Shown: positions 39,260 to 49,294, numbered from the stretch's first letter. The stretch: DNA of 64,000 bases from G036327475 sp036327475 (GCF_036327475.1 NZ_CP132913.1:1426001-1490000), one strand, 5' to 3'. The notes: generated by a model not told the origin, from the letters alone. Program-made: numbers and translations.

Positions 39260-40507
39260 GTGAAAAAATATCTGGTGGGCGGCGCCGTGCGTGACGATAT
39301 CTTACAGCTCCCCGTCACGGAAAGGGATTGGGTCGTGGTCGGCGCGACGCCGCAAGATATGCTGGCGCAGGGTTATCAGCAGATTGGCAAGGACTTCCCG
39401 GTTTTCCTGCACCCGGAAAGCCGCGAAGAGTATGCGCTGGCGCGTACTGAGCGCAAATCCGGTCAAGGGTATACTGGTTTCATTTGCCACTCATCGCCGG
39501 AAGTTACGCTGGAAGAGGATTTGCGCCGCCGCGATCTCACCATCAACGCCATCGCCCGAGATGACCAGGGCAATCTGATCGATCCCTATCAGGGGCGGCG
39601 CGATATCCGCCAGCGCTGGCTACGTCATGTCTCCGATGCCTTCGGCGAAGATCCATTACGGGTGCTGCGGGTCGCTCGTTTTGCTGCGCGTTTTGCTCAT
39701 CTGAATTTTCGCATTGCGCCGGAAACGCTGGCGCTGATGCAGCATATGACCGATGAGCTGTCGCTGCTAGCTCCCGAGCGGGTCTGGAAAGAGACCGAGC
39801 GGGCGCTGGAAACCCGTAACCCACAAGTTTATTTTCAGGTATTGCGCAACTGCGGGTCATTGAAAACGTTGTTCCCGGAAGTCGATGCGCTGTTTGGCGT
39901 CCCTGCGCCGGCAAAATGGCATCCGGAAATTGATACCGGCACTCATACCCTCATGACGGTATCGATGGCAGCCAGGCTATCGGACGATATCGCGGTACGT
40001 TTCGCCACGCTTTGCCATGATGTGGGCAAAGCGCTGACCCCGCGCGAATTGTGGCCCAGCCATCATGGCCACGGCCAGGCTGGGGTAAAGGTGGTGGAAG
40101 AACTGTGCCAGCGTCTGAAGGTACCTAATTCGCTGCGTAATTTAGCGAAGATCGTAACCCAATACCATGACTTGTTGCACAGCGCCGAAAATCTGACGCC
40201 GAAGACGCTGATAAAATTCTTCAGCGCCATTGATGTCTGGCGCCGGCCGGAGCGTTTGGAGCAAGTGATCCTCGCCAGCGAAGCTGACGCTCGCGGACGT
40301 ACCGGTTGCGAAAACCATCTCTATCCGCAGGGAAATTTCCTACGTGAAGCGCTCAATGTGGCTGCGTCGGTTACCACGCGCGACGTTATGGCGGCGGGAT
40401 TCAACGGCGCCGAGATCGGCGAGGAGCTTACCCAGCGGCGTCAGCAGGCTCTGGCCAGTTGGAAGCGACAGCAGGCAAGCAGCGACACTGAAGCCATTTG
40501 GGACTGA
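39260..40507 (+). CDS. cca: CCA-adding enzyme (tRNA nucleotidyltransferase)
   Basis: Adds or repairs the 3' CCA of tRNAs; in E. coli it also has phosphohydrolase activity. I chose GTG 39260, preceded by CAGGAG, giving 415 residues starting (M)KKYLVGGAVRDDIL. Motifs: 'GGAVRD', 'RRDLTINAIARDDQGNLIDP', 'EDPLRVLRVARFAARF' and the HD domain 'CHDVGKALTPRELWPSHHGH'. Intact with clean alignment to E. coli (412 aa). The window also carries a tRNA-Ile2 gene whose CCA is not encoded (48792-48867), which makes this enzyme directly necessary here. Confidence 0.97.
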   Translation: MKKYLVGGAVRDDILQLPVTERDWVVVGATPQDMLAQGYQQIGKDFPVFLHPESREEYALARTERKSGQGYTGFICHSSPEVTLEEDLRRRDLTINAIARDDQGNLIDPYQGRRDIRQRWLRHVSDAFGEDPLRVLRVARFAARFAHLNFRIAPETLALMQHMTDELSLLAPERVWKETERALETRNPQVYFQVLRNCGSLKTLFPEVDALFGVPAPAKWHPEIDTGTHTLMTVSMAARLSDDIAVRFATLCHDVGKALTPRELWPSHHGHGQAGVKVVEELCQRLKVPNSLRNLAKIVTQYHDLLHSAENLTPKTLIKFFSAIDVWRRPERLEQVILASEADARGRTGCENHLYPQGNFLREALNVAASVTTRDVMAAGFNGAEIGEELTQRRQQALASWKRQQASSDTEAIWD

Positions 40508-40789
40508 GCCGCCGCCGTGAACGCTGCATCCAGAACGCCACGCAGCCGCGAATTAAGTCTAGCGCCTATCGGCGGCATCCGCTGCACTTCTCCGCCCTGC
40601 CCACGGTCTGGCGTTATTGCCACATCCTGGCGACGGGTCGGGCGCTGTTGCACTCCTTGGCGACATTTGACGCTTTATCGTTTGGCTGCCCACGTGCTAG
40701 GCGTGACGTCGGCGTTGGCTCCCATTGCTCGGCCAGCATCGACGCAGCGAAAGAAGCCGATGACGCCCGATCAGTCGATCAAGATCAAG
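40508..40789. other. Gap between cca and the uppP remnant
   Basis: No frame or motif recognised. Reading frames of 70-118 codons cross it on both strands but have no family resemblance and overlap one another. Confidence 0.5.
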
Positions 40790-41517
40790 TCACGATATAC
40801 CACCGCCGCCGGCATAAAGCAATAGATGGCAATGGCGCGATGAGATGCGCTTGATGATTTGTAGGAAGAAGTTTGATGGCAGGGCCAACGAAGGCGGTGA
40901 CGAAGCCGATGGTGAACATCGGATAATCCTACCAAGCGAGAAAGGCAAGTTTTTGTAGAGATAAAACACCGTAGTGCCCAGCATCATCGGCATCGCCAAT
41001 ATCAATGAAAACTCAGATGCGACATAACAGCTGACGCCGACAAAGACCGCCTCTGATGGTGGCGTCGGAGTGGAAAAAGCTCGGCCACAGCGCCAAACAC
41101 TGGAAACGGCCGATCCAAATCATCAATGCCTGCCCGCACGTGGTTGCTTGGGTTTCAGCCATTCCCCTCTAGCAGAGGCAAACTCCCACCAGAGCATGCA
41201 TGATATACTACGGCGTGAAGATGGATTTAATCTGCTCATGAAAGACCAATCCCAGCACCGCCGCCGGGATCATGCCAACAAGATATGCCACAAATGCGAA
41301 CGACTGCTGCCGGCCCCATCGTGAGGTACCTGCCTAAAATGAATACCGATAAGACAAAACAGCCGGCGCCAAAACACTACTACCGTCAGGATCGACCCCA
41401 ATAGGAGAAGGCCTTAGGCTTGTCATCTGTAAACCGGCAGAAATTCCATCATTAATCCTTCTACCACCACAGAATGAACGTGATAACCTACTCATGCATA
41501 TCCGCCATACAACGTTT
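40790..41517 (-). pseudogene. uppP: Decayed undecaprenyl-diphosphatase
   Basis: UppP (BacA) recycles undecaprenyl pyrophosphate. Minus-strand blocks: 'YLVGMIPAAVLGLVFHEQIK', 'SIFTP', 'RFQCLALWPSFFHSDATI' (normally GFSRSGATI), 'YPMFTIGFVTAFVGP' and 'FFLQIIKRIS'. The conserved arginine-serine of the active site is changed, frames switch repeatedly and the first third is scrambled. E. coli has further phosphatases (PgpB, YbjG, LpxT) that could compensate; whether they exist here cannot be seen. Confidence 0.88.
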
Positions 41518-41645
41518 CCATCAAAGTCACGATAATAAAAGCGGCGGTGTGTAAATAGACCAGCCACTAAATCTCCCGCTCATTGAGACAAACATACGAT
41601 AATTTGGTTGCAACCGTATGGCCAAGTGATTACCGCTGTGCTATT

Positions 41646-42005
41646 TCAGAATTTTTGCCGACTGCGCTCGATGACGACGCCGACATTTGCCGCCTGCGGT
41701 ACCGCACTGGATTTACCGATTTTGACGCATATCCATGGCAATTCAAACTGGGTCATTAGCCGCTCCGCCGTCTCCTCGGCGACCCGCTCCACCAGAGCAA
41801 AACGCCTGCCGTTCACGAGCGACAGCACGGCTTCGGTGACATCCGCATAGTTCAGGCAGTCCGCAACATCATCGCTACGTGCCGCCGGGCGGGTGTCCCA
41901 GCCCATTTCCAGGTCGAAAACTAATTTCTGAAGGCGTTGCTGCTCCCAATCATAGACGCCTATTGCCGCCATTATCGTTAATTGCTCAATAAATACAATG
42001 TCCAT
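41646..42005 (-). CDS. folB: Dihydroneopterin aldolase
   Basis: Folate-pathway enzyme that releases glycolaldehyde from dihydroneopterin. I chose ATG 42005 (MDIVFIEQLTIMAAIGVYDW..., 119 aa), identical in start to E. coli FolB; the open frame extends 68 codons further upstream without homology. Seen are 'GVYDWEQ' with the substrate-binding glutamate, 'DCLNYADV', 'FALVERVAEETAERL' and 'ICVKIGKSSAV' with the conserved lysine. The C terminus is a few residues shorter or different from E. coli. Intact, next to dead plsY (divergent) and dead uppP. Confidence 0.93.
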   Translation of the reverse strand: MDIVFIEQLTIMAAIGVYDWEQQRLQKLVFDLEMGWDTRPAARSDDVADCLNYADVTEAVLSLVNGRRFALVERVAEETAERLMTQFELPWICVKIGKSSAVPQAANVGVVIERSRQKF

Positions 42006-42130
42006 GTGCCATACTCGGTTTTTGTGGTTATCGGATACTACTTCCTCGGTAATATGCGCATTATCCACAGATAGCGAAATAAAACGAATGTTGATGAATG
42101 GAATGTGATTATGAATGCTATCGGATTGGC

Positions 42131-42725
42131 ATGATAATCTTCGCCTAGCTGTGCGGCTCAGTATCCAGCGCGATCCTGATCTGCAAAATCGCGTGTCTGT
42201 CGGAGCCACGTGCCAGCGGCTCCGACAATCCCGGCGCCACCAATGCGCTGCGGCTTAGCGACAAACCGGCGGCCACGGCATGATGGTATTCGATATACCC
42301 AAGGGGACGATCTAGGTGTGTATAGGCTACGGCCTCAAGCTGCTGCCGTTCTGGCTGAGCCCAATGATGATTGCCATCTGTCTTGGCCATATTTATCCGG
42401 TATTCTTTCACTTTCGCGGCGCAAAGGGGTTGCTACCACCTTGGGAGCTATTCAATTGGCTATGATCTATACAGCCTGATGATAGGCACCTGGCTTCTGA
42501 CGGTACTGCTCTCCGGTTATTCTTTGCTGGGGAGATGTCAGCGCCTTGATCGCGCCCTTCTATGTCTGGTGGTTCAAGCCGCAATTCACCTTTCCGGTCG
42601 CAAGACTCCCTGTCATGGTGCTCTTACACCACCATGACAATATTCAGCGGCTGTGGTGCGGTCAAGAAAGCCGAATCTGGCGCCGCCGGCAAAAGACCGA
42701 GATACCGCCAGCAACAAAGCAAAAT
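42131..42725 (+). pseudogene. plsY: Decayed glycerol-3-phosphate acyltransferase PlsY
   Basis: PlsY transfers acyl groups from acyl phosphate to glycerol 3-phosphate. Blocks: 'LCGSVSSAILICKIACL', 'RASGSDNPGATNALRL' (motif SGSGNPGATN), 'IGTWLLTVLLSGYSLLG', 'ALIAPFYVWWFKPQFTFPV' and 'LLHHHDNIQRLW'. Stops and frame changes break every domain; the middle motif GGKG is only partly visible. Gammaproteobacteria normally also have PlsB, so loss is tolerable. Confidence 0.9.
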
Positions 42726-42729
42726 TGAT

Positions 42730-43755
42730 TCAGGTGACGAGCGCCGGCAATTCCTCAAGCAGCCAGCGAGGCCGTACTGACACCGCCAGATCCTCCCGCG
42801 CCCCACCCTGCAGTCGCACCATGCCGGCATAGGCGATCATCGCGCCATTATCCGTACAAAACTCAGGACGGGCGTAGAACACCTTCCCGCCACGCTGGCG
42901 CATCATTTCCCCCAGGCTGGCGCGTAGGGAGCAATTGGCGCTGACGCCGCCGGCCATCACCAACCGTGAGAAACCGGTAAGATCGAGCGCGCGCCGGCAT
43001 TTGATCATCAGTGTCTCCACCACGGCGTCTTCGAATGCCCGCGCGATGTCTGCGCGCGTCTGATGATCATCGGCGCCGGCACGAACGGTGTTGGCGGCGA
43101 AGGTTTTCAATCCAGAGAAGCTGAATGCCATCCCCGGCCGGCCGGTCATCGGGCGCGGGAACGTGTAACGTCCCGGAACGCCCTGCTGTGCCAGACGCGC
43201 AAGCATCGGCCCGCCGGGATAATCCAGTCCTAGGAGCTTGGCAGTTTTATCGAACGCCTCACCGACGGAATCATCAACAGACTCACCCAACAGTCGATAT
43301 TCGCCAATACCTGTCACCGCGATAAGCTGGGTATGGCTGCCGGAAACAAGCAGTGCCACGAACGGAAACGCTGGCGGGTTTGCCTCCAGCATGGGCGCCA
43401 GCAGATGCGCTTCCATGTGATGCACGGCGACCGCCGGGACCCGCCAGGCATAAGCCAGTGCGCGACCGACGGTGGCGCCGACCATCAATGCACCAACCAA
43501 ACCCGGTCCGGCGGTGTAGGCCACCCCATGGATATCCGACGCCCGCATACCGACCCGCAGCTGTGCCAGCACCGCCTGAATCAGCGGCACGATTTTGATG
43601 ATGTGATCGCGGGAGGCCAGCTCCGGCACCACCCCACCATAATCGGCGTGCAGTTTCACCTGACTGTACAGTTGATTAACCAGCAACCCTTGATGCTGAT
43701 CGTAAATCGCCACGCCGGTTTCATCGCATGACGTCTCAATACCCAATACGCGCAT
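42730..43755 (-). CDS. tsaD: tRNA N6-adenosine threonylcarbamoyltransferase TsaD
   Basis: Essential enzyme transferring the threonylcarbamoyl group in t6A37 synthesis of ANN-decoding tRNAs, working with TsaB, TsaC and TsaE. The 341 residues match E. coli TsaD (337). ASKHA-fold motifs: 'MRVLGIETSCDETGVAIYD', metal-binding histidines in 'HHMEAHLLAPML' (about residues 110-121), 'LVSGSHTQL', 'GGPMLARLA' and 'MAGGVSANCSLRASL'. It diverges from rpsU, as in E. coli. Intact. Confidence 0.98.
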   Translation of the reverse strand: MRVLGIETSCDETGVAIYDQHQGLLVNQLYSQVKLHADYGGVVPELASRDHIIKIVPLIQAVLAQLRVGMRASDIHGVAYTAGPGLVGALMVGATVGRALAYAWRVPAVAVHHMEAHLLAPMLEANPPAFPFVALLVSGSHTQLIAVTGIGEYRLLGESVDDSVGEAFDKTAKLLGLDYPGGPMLARLAQQGVPGRYTFPRPMTGRPGMAFSFSGLKTFAANTVRAGADDHQTRADIARAFEDAVVETLMIKCRRALDLTGFSRLVMAGGVSANCSLRASLGEMMRQRGGKVFYARPEFCTDNGAMIAYAGMVRLQGGAREDLAVSVRPRWLLEELPALVT

Positions 43756-44090
43756 ATGTCATTACCATCCTTTTGCGGCGCACAGTCTATCATAATTCTA
43801 CGCGCGATGAGGCGTTGGAATCACTCTTGGCGTAAACTGCTATCTTTCCAGCGGCCATCATGATATTAATTAAACGATTACGCCGATTGATGTTGGCTTT
43901 TCTTTTTGCGCGCCTTTGGCGCTTTTACCGCTAACATCATATAATTATGCCGTACACGGCGGGAGGATCATGAGATCGTACAGCGTGGCGCTTTACAAAG
44001 CGAGCAGGCTCAAAGTAAAATCTGGCGCCATATTAAAAAGACTGGCGCAGGTCAGCGACAAAATCCGAATTCTATCGAGGTGAGAAGCAC
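43756..44090. other. Intergenic region between tsaD and rpsU
   Basis: Divergent promoter region without any gene. The ribosome binding site GAGGTG (about 44078-44083) precedes rpsU. I cannot identify the promoter boxes with confidence. Confidence 0.5.
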
Positions 44091-44306
44091 ATGCCGGTAA
44101 TTAAAGTACGTGAAAACGAGCCCTTCGATGTAGCACTGCGTCGCTTCAAGCGTTCCTGCGAAAAAGCAGGTATTCTGGCAGAAGTTCGTCGTCGCAAGTT
44201 TTATGAAAAACCGACGACTGAACGTAAACGCGCTAGAGCGTCCGCCGTTAAACGTCATGCCAAAAAACTGGCTCGCGAAAACGCACGCCGCACTCGTCTG
44301 TATTGA
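44091..44306 (+). CDS. rpsU: 30S ribosomal protein S21
   Basis: Small subunit protein involved in initiation. The 71 residues are essentially the E. coli sequence: 'MPVIKVRENEPFDVALRRFK' at the start and the basic helix 'AKKLARENARRTRLY' at the end. First gene of the conserved rpsU-dnaG-rpoD cluster. Confidence 0.99.
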   Translation: MPVIKVRENEPFDVALRRFKRSCEKAGILAEVRRRKFYEKPTTERKRARASAVKRHAKKLARENARRTRLY

Positions 44307-44431
44307 TTTTCCGAGGTACGAGCTACCCCGACCGCGTGATTAATCCGCAGACTTAACTGTTGCATATGAAGGCCGTGCTGTCCGGAAGGGTTGCGCGGCT
44401 CGTTGTTGTTCAAGTGCTACTTGACAAGGCT

Positions 44432-46180
44432 ATGGTTGGACGAATCCCACGTGTCTTTATCAAAGACTTGTTGGCACGTACCGACATTGTCGATCTGATC
44501 GATGCACGGGTAAAGCTCAGAAAACAGGGCAAGAACTTTCACGCCTGCTGTCCATTCCATCATGATAAAACCCCGTCGTTTAGCGTGAACGGCGAAAAGC
44601 AGTTTTACCATTGTTTTGGCTGCGGCGCCCACGGCAATGCTATCGACTTTTTGATGAATTACGATCGGTTGGAATTCGTTGAATCCATCGAGGAACTGGC
44701 AGTCCAGCACGGTCTGGAAGTGCCGTATGAAACCGGCTCTAGCCCGAATCAACAGGAGCGCCATCAGCGTCAAAGTCTGTATCAGCTGATGGACAAACTC
44801 AGCGGTTTTTACCAGCAGGCGTTAAGGGCGCCAACAGCGACGCGGGCCGATCACTATTTGCAACGGCGCGGACTAAGCAAAGCGGTCATCGCGCATTTCG
44901 CCATTGGCTTCGCGCCGCCTGGTTGGGATAATGTCATTAAGCGTTTCGGCCGTTCGGCGGAGGATCGCGCCGGGCTCAACGATGCCGGCATGCTGGTGGT
45001 CAACGAAAACGGTCGAACCTACGATCGTTTTCGTGAACGCATCATGTTTCCGATCCGCGACAGACACGGCCGCGTTATCGCCTTCGGCGGGCGGATATTG
45101 GGCGATGGGCAGCCAAAGTACCTAAACTCTCCGGAAACCGACATTTTCCATAAAAGCCGCCAGCTGTACGGTCTGTATGAGGCCCAACGACAGCATCCGG
45201 AATTATCCCGGCTGCTCGTAGTCGAAGGGTATATGGACGTAGTGGCGCTGGCGCAGTTCGGTATCGACTATGCGGTGGCTTCGTTGGGCACCTCGACTAC
45301 CACTGACCATATTCAACTGCTTTATCGCGTCACCGATCGTGTGATCTGCTGTTATGATGGCGATCGCGCCGGACGTGAAGCGGCCTGGCGTACACTGAAA
45401 AACGCGCTGCCCTACCTAAGCGACGGCCGCCAACTGCGTTTTATGTTCCTGCCGGAAGGAGAAGATCCCGATACGCTGGTTCACAAAATTGGTAAAGAGG
45501 CGTTTGAACAGCGCATCGAACGGGCGCTGGTGCTGTCAACGTTCCTATTTGAAACACTGATGACACAGGTTGATTTAAGCAGCCCTGACGGCCGTGCTAA
45601 ACTCAGTACCCTGGCGCTGCCGCTGATAGGACAAGTGCCCGGGGAGACATTGCGTCTTTATCTGCGCCAGCAGCTAGGCAATAAACTGGGAATCCTTGAC
45701 GACAGTCAGTTAGAGAAACTGCTGTCCAAGGCGACGCTAAAGGCAAATATTTCACCGCAGACGCGGATAAAACGCACAACCATGCGTATCCTGATAGGAT
45801 TGCTGGTGCAACATCCGCGGCTTTCCGCCTTGGTTCCCACGGTCCAGGGACTTGAGCAGACAAGTCTGCCGGGCGTGCCGTTGTTTATCGAGTTAGTAGA
45901 GGCCTGCCAGGCCCAGCCGGGGTTAACGACCGGCCAATTGCTGGAGCATTATCGGGAGAGTAAGTCTTCCTCACAACTTGAAACTTTGGCGACCTGGAAC
46001 CACATGATCATCGATGAGATGATCGAGGCGACATTTGTCGACACCCTGGCAAGTCTTTACGACTCCATACTTGAACACCGCCAGGAAGCGCTTATCGCCC
46101 GCGACCGGACCCACAGCCTAACGGCCGAAGAACGCCAGGAGCTCTGGTCGCTGAACCAAGCGCTGGCGAAAAAAACCTGA
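44432..46180 (+). CDS. dnaG: DNA primase
   Basis: Synthesises RNA primers at the replication fork with DnaB. I chose ATG 44432 (MVGRIPRVFIKDLLARTDIV..., 582 aa, E. coli 581); the open frame starts 24 codons earlier without homology. The zinc ribbon is 'CCPFHHDKTPSF' with 'FYHCFGCGAHGNAID'; the Toprim core shows 'LLVVEGYMDVVALAQFGIDY' and 'VICCYDGDRAGREAAW'; the C-terminal helicase-binding domain ends 'QELWSLNQALAKKT'. Intact. It lies 125 bases after rpsU and 104 before rpoD. Confidence 0.98.
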   Translation: MVGRIPRVFIKDLLARTDIVDLIDARVKLRKQGKNFHACCPFHHDKTPSFSVNGEKQFYHCFGCGAHGNAIDFLMNYDRLEFVESIEELAVQHGLEVPYETGSSPNQQERHQRQSLYQLMDKLSGFYQQALRAPTATRADHYLQRRGLSKAVIAHFAIGFAPPGWDNVIKRFGRSAEDRAGLNDAGMLVVNENGRTYDRFRERIMFPIRDRHGRVIAFGGRILGDGQPKYLNSPETDIFHKSRQLYGLYEAQRQHPELSRLLVVEGYMDVVALAQFGIDYAVASLGTSTTTDHIQLLYRVTDRVICCYDGDRAGREAAWRTLKNALPYLSDGRQLRFMFLPEGEDPDTLVHKIGKEAFEQRIERALVLSTFLFETLMTQVDLSSPDGRAKLSTLALPLIGQVPGETLRLYLRQQLGNKLGILDDSQLEKLLSKATLKANISPQTRIKRTTMRILIGLLVQHPRLSALVPTVQGLEQTSLPGVPLFIELVEACQAQPGLTTGQLLEHYRESKSSSQLETLATWNHMIIDEMIEATFVDTLASLYDSILEHRQEALIARDRTHSLTAEERQELWSLNQALAKKT

Positions 46181-46284
46181 ATGCTGTATTGGGCTAGGGC
46201 ACGAAACGAAGCCTAGATCTCTTGTTGGTGATGCGCTTTCACCAACCAACACCGATCATTACTCTGAAGTGTGGATACCGTCTT

Positions 46285-48129
46285 ATGGAGCAAAACTCGC
46301 AGTCACAGCTCAAGCTGCTTGTCATGCGTGGTAAGGAGCAAGGCTATTTGACTTTTGCTGAAGTCAATGACCATCTGCCGGAGGATATCGTCGACTCCGA
46401 TCAGATCGAAGATATCATCCAGATGATAAACGACATGGGCATCAAGGTGATGGAAGAAGCACCGGACGCCGATGACCTGCTGCTGGCAGAAACCACCTCC
46501 GACACCGACGAAGATGCGGCAGAAGCCGCGGCGCAGGTCTTGTCCAGCGTCGAGTCCGAGATTGGCCGCACCACCGACCCGGTACGCATGTATATGCGTG
46601 AAATGGGTACCGTGGAGTTGCTGACCCGTGAAGGTGAGATCGATATCGCCAAACGTATCGAAGATGGTATTAATCAGGTTCAGTGCTCAGTCGCCGAATA
46701 CCCTGAAGCCATCGCCTACCTGCTGGAACAGTATGACCGCGTCGAGGCCGGCGAGGCCCGCCTGTCCGATCTTATCACTGGCTTTGTCGATCCTAACGCG
46801 GAAGAAAATATGGCATCCAGCGCAACCCATATCGGCTCTGAACTCTCCGCCGAGGAAATCGCCGATGACGACGACGAGGATAAAGAGAACGGCGACGACG
46901 ACAGCACGGATGACAACAGCATCGATCCGGAGCTGGCGCGCCAAAAATTTATCGAGCTGCGTGAGCAGTACGAAATCACCCGCAACGTCATCAAAACAAA
47001 CGGGCGCAGCCATGCCAAATCGGCCGCGGAGATTCTAAATCTTTCCGATGTGTTCAAACAGCTCCGCCTGGTGCCGAAACAGTTCGATTACCTGGTCAAT
47101 AACATGCGCACCATGATGGATCGCGTGCGTACCCAGGAACGTTTGATCATGAAGCTGTGCGTTGAAATCAGCAAGATGCCGAAGAAAAACTTCGTCACGC
47201 TGTTCGCTGGCAATGAAACCAGCGAAAGCTGGTTCAAAGCCGCGTTGGCCATGAATAAGCCCTGGTCAGAAAAACTGCATGAGGTCGATGATGATGTGCA
47301 TCGCAGCCTGCGAAAGCTGCGGCAGATTGAAGAAGAAACCGGCTTGACCATCGAGCAGGTGAAGGATATCAACCGCCGTATGTCGATCGGCGAAGCCAAG
47401 GCGCGGCGCGCCAAGAAAGAAATGGTTGAAGCGAATCTGCGTCTGGTTATTTCTATCGCCAAAAAATACACTAATCGCGGCCTACAGTTCCTGGATCTGA
47501 TTCAGGAGGGGAACATCGGTTTGATGAAGGCTGTGGACAAATTTGAATATCGCCGCGGCTACAAGTTCTCGACCTACGCCACGTGGTGGATCCGCCAGGC
47601 CATCACTCGCTCTATCGCCGACCAAGCGCGCACCATCCGCATCCCGGTGCATATGATTGAGACCATCAACAAGCTCAACCGTATCTCCAGACAGATGCTG
47701 CAGAAAATGGGACGCGAACCGACGCCAGAAGAGCTGGCCGAACGCATGCTGATGCCGGAAGATAAAATCCGTAAGGTACTGAAAATCGCTAAAGAGCCTA
47801 TCTCCATGGAAACGCCTATCGGCGACGATGAAGATTCGCATCTGGGGGATTTCATCGAGGATACGACCCTCGAACTTCCGCTGGATTCCGCCACTTCCGA
47901 GAGCCTGCGTTCAGCGACCCATGATGTATTAGCCGGCCTTACAGCGCGCGAAGCCAAGGTGTTGCGCATGCGCTTCGGTATCGACATGAATACCGACCAT
48001 ACGCTTGAGGAAGTGGGGAAACAGTTCGACGTCACCCGCGAGCGCATTCGTCAGATCGAAGCGAAAGCGCTGCGTAAACTGCGACACCCAAGCCGGTCTG
48101 AAGTGCTGCGCAGCTTCCTGGACGATTAA
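46285..48129 (+). CDS. rpoD: RNA polymerase sigma-70 factor RpoD
   Basis: Primary sigma factor. I chose ATG 46285 (MEQNSQSQLKLLVMRGKEQG..., 614 aa, E. coli 613); 21 in-frame codons upstream lack homology. Region 1.2 'DPVRMYMREMGTVELLTREG', the acidic non-conserved region with 'DDDDEDKENGDDDS', region 2.3-2.4 'YKFSTYATWWIRQAITRSIA', region 3 and the region 4.2 helix-turn-helix 'VTRERIRQIEAKALRKLRHP' are all present. Promoter-contacting parts are unchanged from E. coli as far as I can compare. Intact. Confidence 0.99.
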   Translation: MEQNSQSQLKLLVMRGKEQGYLTFAEVNDHLPEDIVDSDQIEDIIQMINDMGIKVMEEAPDADDLLLAETTSDTDEDAAEAAAQVLSSVESEIGRTTDPVRMYMREMGTVELLTREGEIDIAKRIEDGINQVQCSVAEYPEAIAYLLEQYDRVEAGEARLSDLITGFVDPNAEENMASSATHIGSELSAEEIADDDDEDKENGDDDSTDDNSIDPELARQKFIELREQYEITRNVIKTNGRSHAKSAAEILNLSDVFKQLRLVPKQFDYLVNNMRTMMDRVRTQERLIMKLCVEISKMPKKNFVTLFAGNETSESWFKAALAMNKPWSEKLHEVDDDVHRSLRKLRQIEEETGLTIEQVKDINRRMSIGEAKARRAKKEMVEANLRLVISIAKKYTNRGLQFLDLIQEGNIGLMKAVDKFEYRRGYKFSTYATWWIRQAITRSIADQARTIRIPVHMIETINKLNRISRQMLQKMGREPTPEELAERMLMPEDKIRKVLKIAKEPISMETPIGDDEDSHLGDFIEDTTLELPLDSATSESLRSATHDVLAGLTAREAKVLRMRFGIDMNTDHTLEEVGKQFDVTRERIRQIEAKALRKLRHPSRSEVLRSFLDD

Positions 48130-48184
48130 GTCCCATGGTGGCAGAGCTATTCCCCCCCTGCTTACAACGCACGATAAACCCTGT

Positions 48185-48570
48185 AGACACTCGTATAGCC
48201 CGTGCGCTGGTCAGCAGAGAGGGTGTGTTGGCCAGGGCGCGATAGGCCGACAGCAGCGAATCACCCCCTCAAACGATCAGGCTGCTGGGATTGGGCATTA
48301 CCCAGAGCTGCGTCACTCTAATGCGCCATTCCTGCCATTTCCAGGAGCGTTCATTACCTGAAACGCCGGTAGTACGCTTGCTTAAAAATTGTCAGCACCT
48401 GAGGCTGATAGGTTTTTATCTCGCTCATCAGCCGCTCGCTACCCTGACTGTATTCCGTCAGCGACAGTCCAAAAGCTTCGTTAGTGGGTCGCGCCACCAG
48501 CGCGTGGTGCAGACACAGCTGGCTTGACGTAAACCCCGCCAAATGAATCGTTTTCCAAACCGGTTGTTAG
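48185..48570 (-). pseudogene. mug: Decayed G/U mismatch-specific DNA glycosylase
   Basis: Minus-strand blocks match E. coli Mug (168 aa): 'HLAGFTSSQL', 'ALVARPTNEAFGLSLTEYSQ', 'EIKTYQPQVLTIFKQAYYRR', then in another frame 'RVTQLWVMPNPSSL' (normally WVLPNPSGLSR) and 'LLSAYRALA'. The N-terminal active-site part (GINPG) is missing and the frame is broken. Position between rpoD and tRNA-Ile2 is as in E. coli. Confidence 0.88.
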
Positions 48571-48791
48571 ATTAACGAAATTCCCCCTTTATATGCGCTG
48601 TATAACTCGGATTGATGCCGTAAAACATCACCCGTATACATGAGAATATCTTCTATTATTGATCCCCATCATTTATCTTTGGCCTTGGGAAGTATTAACG
48701 ATACTAACCAAAAACGGCGATAAATCATCCATCTGGCAAGAGGGAGACTATAGACCCCATTGGTTCCATCATTTATAATCAGTGCCCACTC

Positions 48792-48867
48792 GGCCCCTTA
48801 GCTCAGTGGTTAGAGCAGACGACTCATAATCGCTTGGTCGCTGGTTCAAATCCAGCAGGGGCCATCA
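48792..48867 (+). tRNA. tRNA-Ile2 (CAT anticodon, lysidine type), CCA not encoded
   Basis: The sequence is nearly identical to E. coli ileX: acceptor GGCCCCT/AGGGGCC, anticodon loop 'GACTCATAATC' and T arm 'CTGGTTCAAATCCAG'. The CAT anticodon with this body marks the isoleucine-AUA tRNA whose C34 is turned to lysidine by TilS. After the discriminator A the bases are TCA, not CCA. The 3' end must therefore be trimmed and completed by the CCA enzyme. It lies after rpoD-mug, the same site as in E. coli. Confidence 0.93.
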
Positions 48868-49059
48868 TGATTTCATTTAAAATCAATAAGTTAATAAACC
48901 TCTTACAGCAGTTTTGTTCTTTATTTACTAAATATCTAAGTGTATCACGAACTTTCTTCCAAATTAATTTTGTTCATCCTGCCTTATATTAATTTATAAA
49001 CGCTCAAAGCTCGTACTCCGTACAACTTCCTGTTGACAGTCGTGCTCTATACGAGTCTT

Positions 49060-49290
49060 ATGGAGAAGATAGGACACTTCAGATTTATAGAAACATCGGT
49101 TTTCATAAACAGCGCTCAGAACTGATTGATGATGACAGTTTTCAGAAGCGTCAGACTTTTTGCTGCGAGGTGGTATGAGGGTTATTTGCCGCTACCTTGC
49201 TGAGCATACCACTAGTTTATTTAAAAAATCGCAAGATCATTTGTCCGAGCAAAAGAAGAAAGTACCAAACAAGATTTCTAATGAAATTAG
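49060..49290 (+). pseudogene. Decayed RelE/HigB-type toxin
   Basis: 'HFRFIETSVF' followed in the next frame by 'HKQRSELIDDDSFQ', then 'LRGGMRVICRYLA' and 'LFKKSQDHLSEQKKK' resemble the start, middle and C-terminal 'LYSKSEKDDLS..QKK' of the RelE-superfamily toxins encoded upstream of XRE antitoxins. At least two frameshifts. The adjacent antitoxin-like remnant supports the call. Confidence 0.6.
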
Positions 49291-49294
49291 TACG

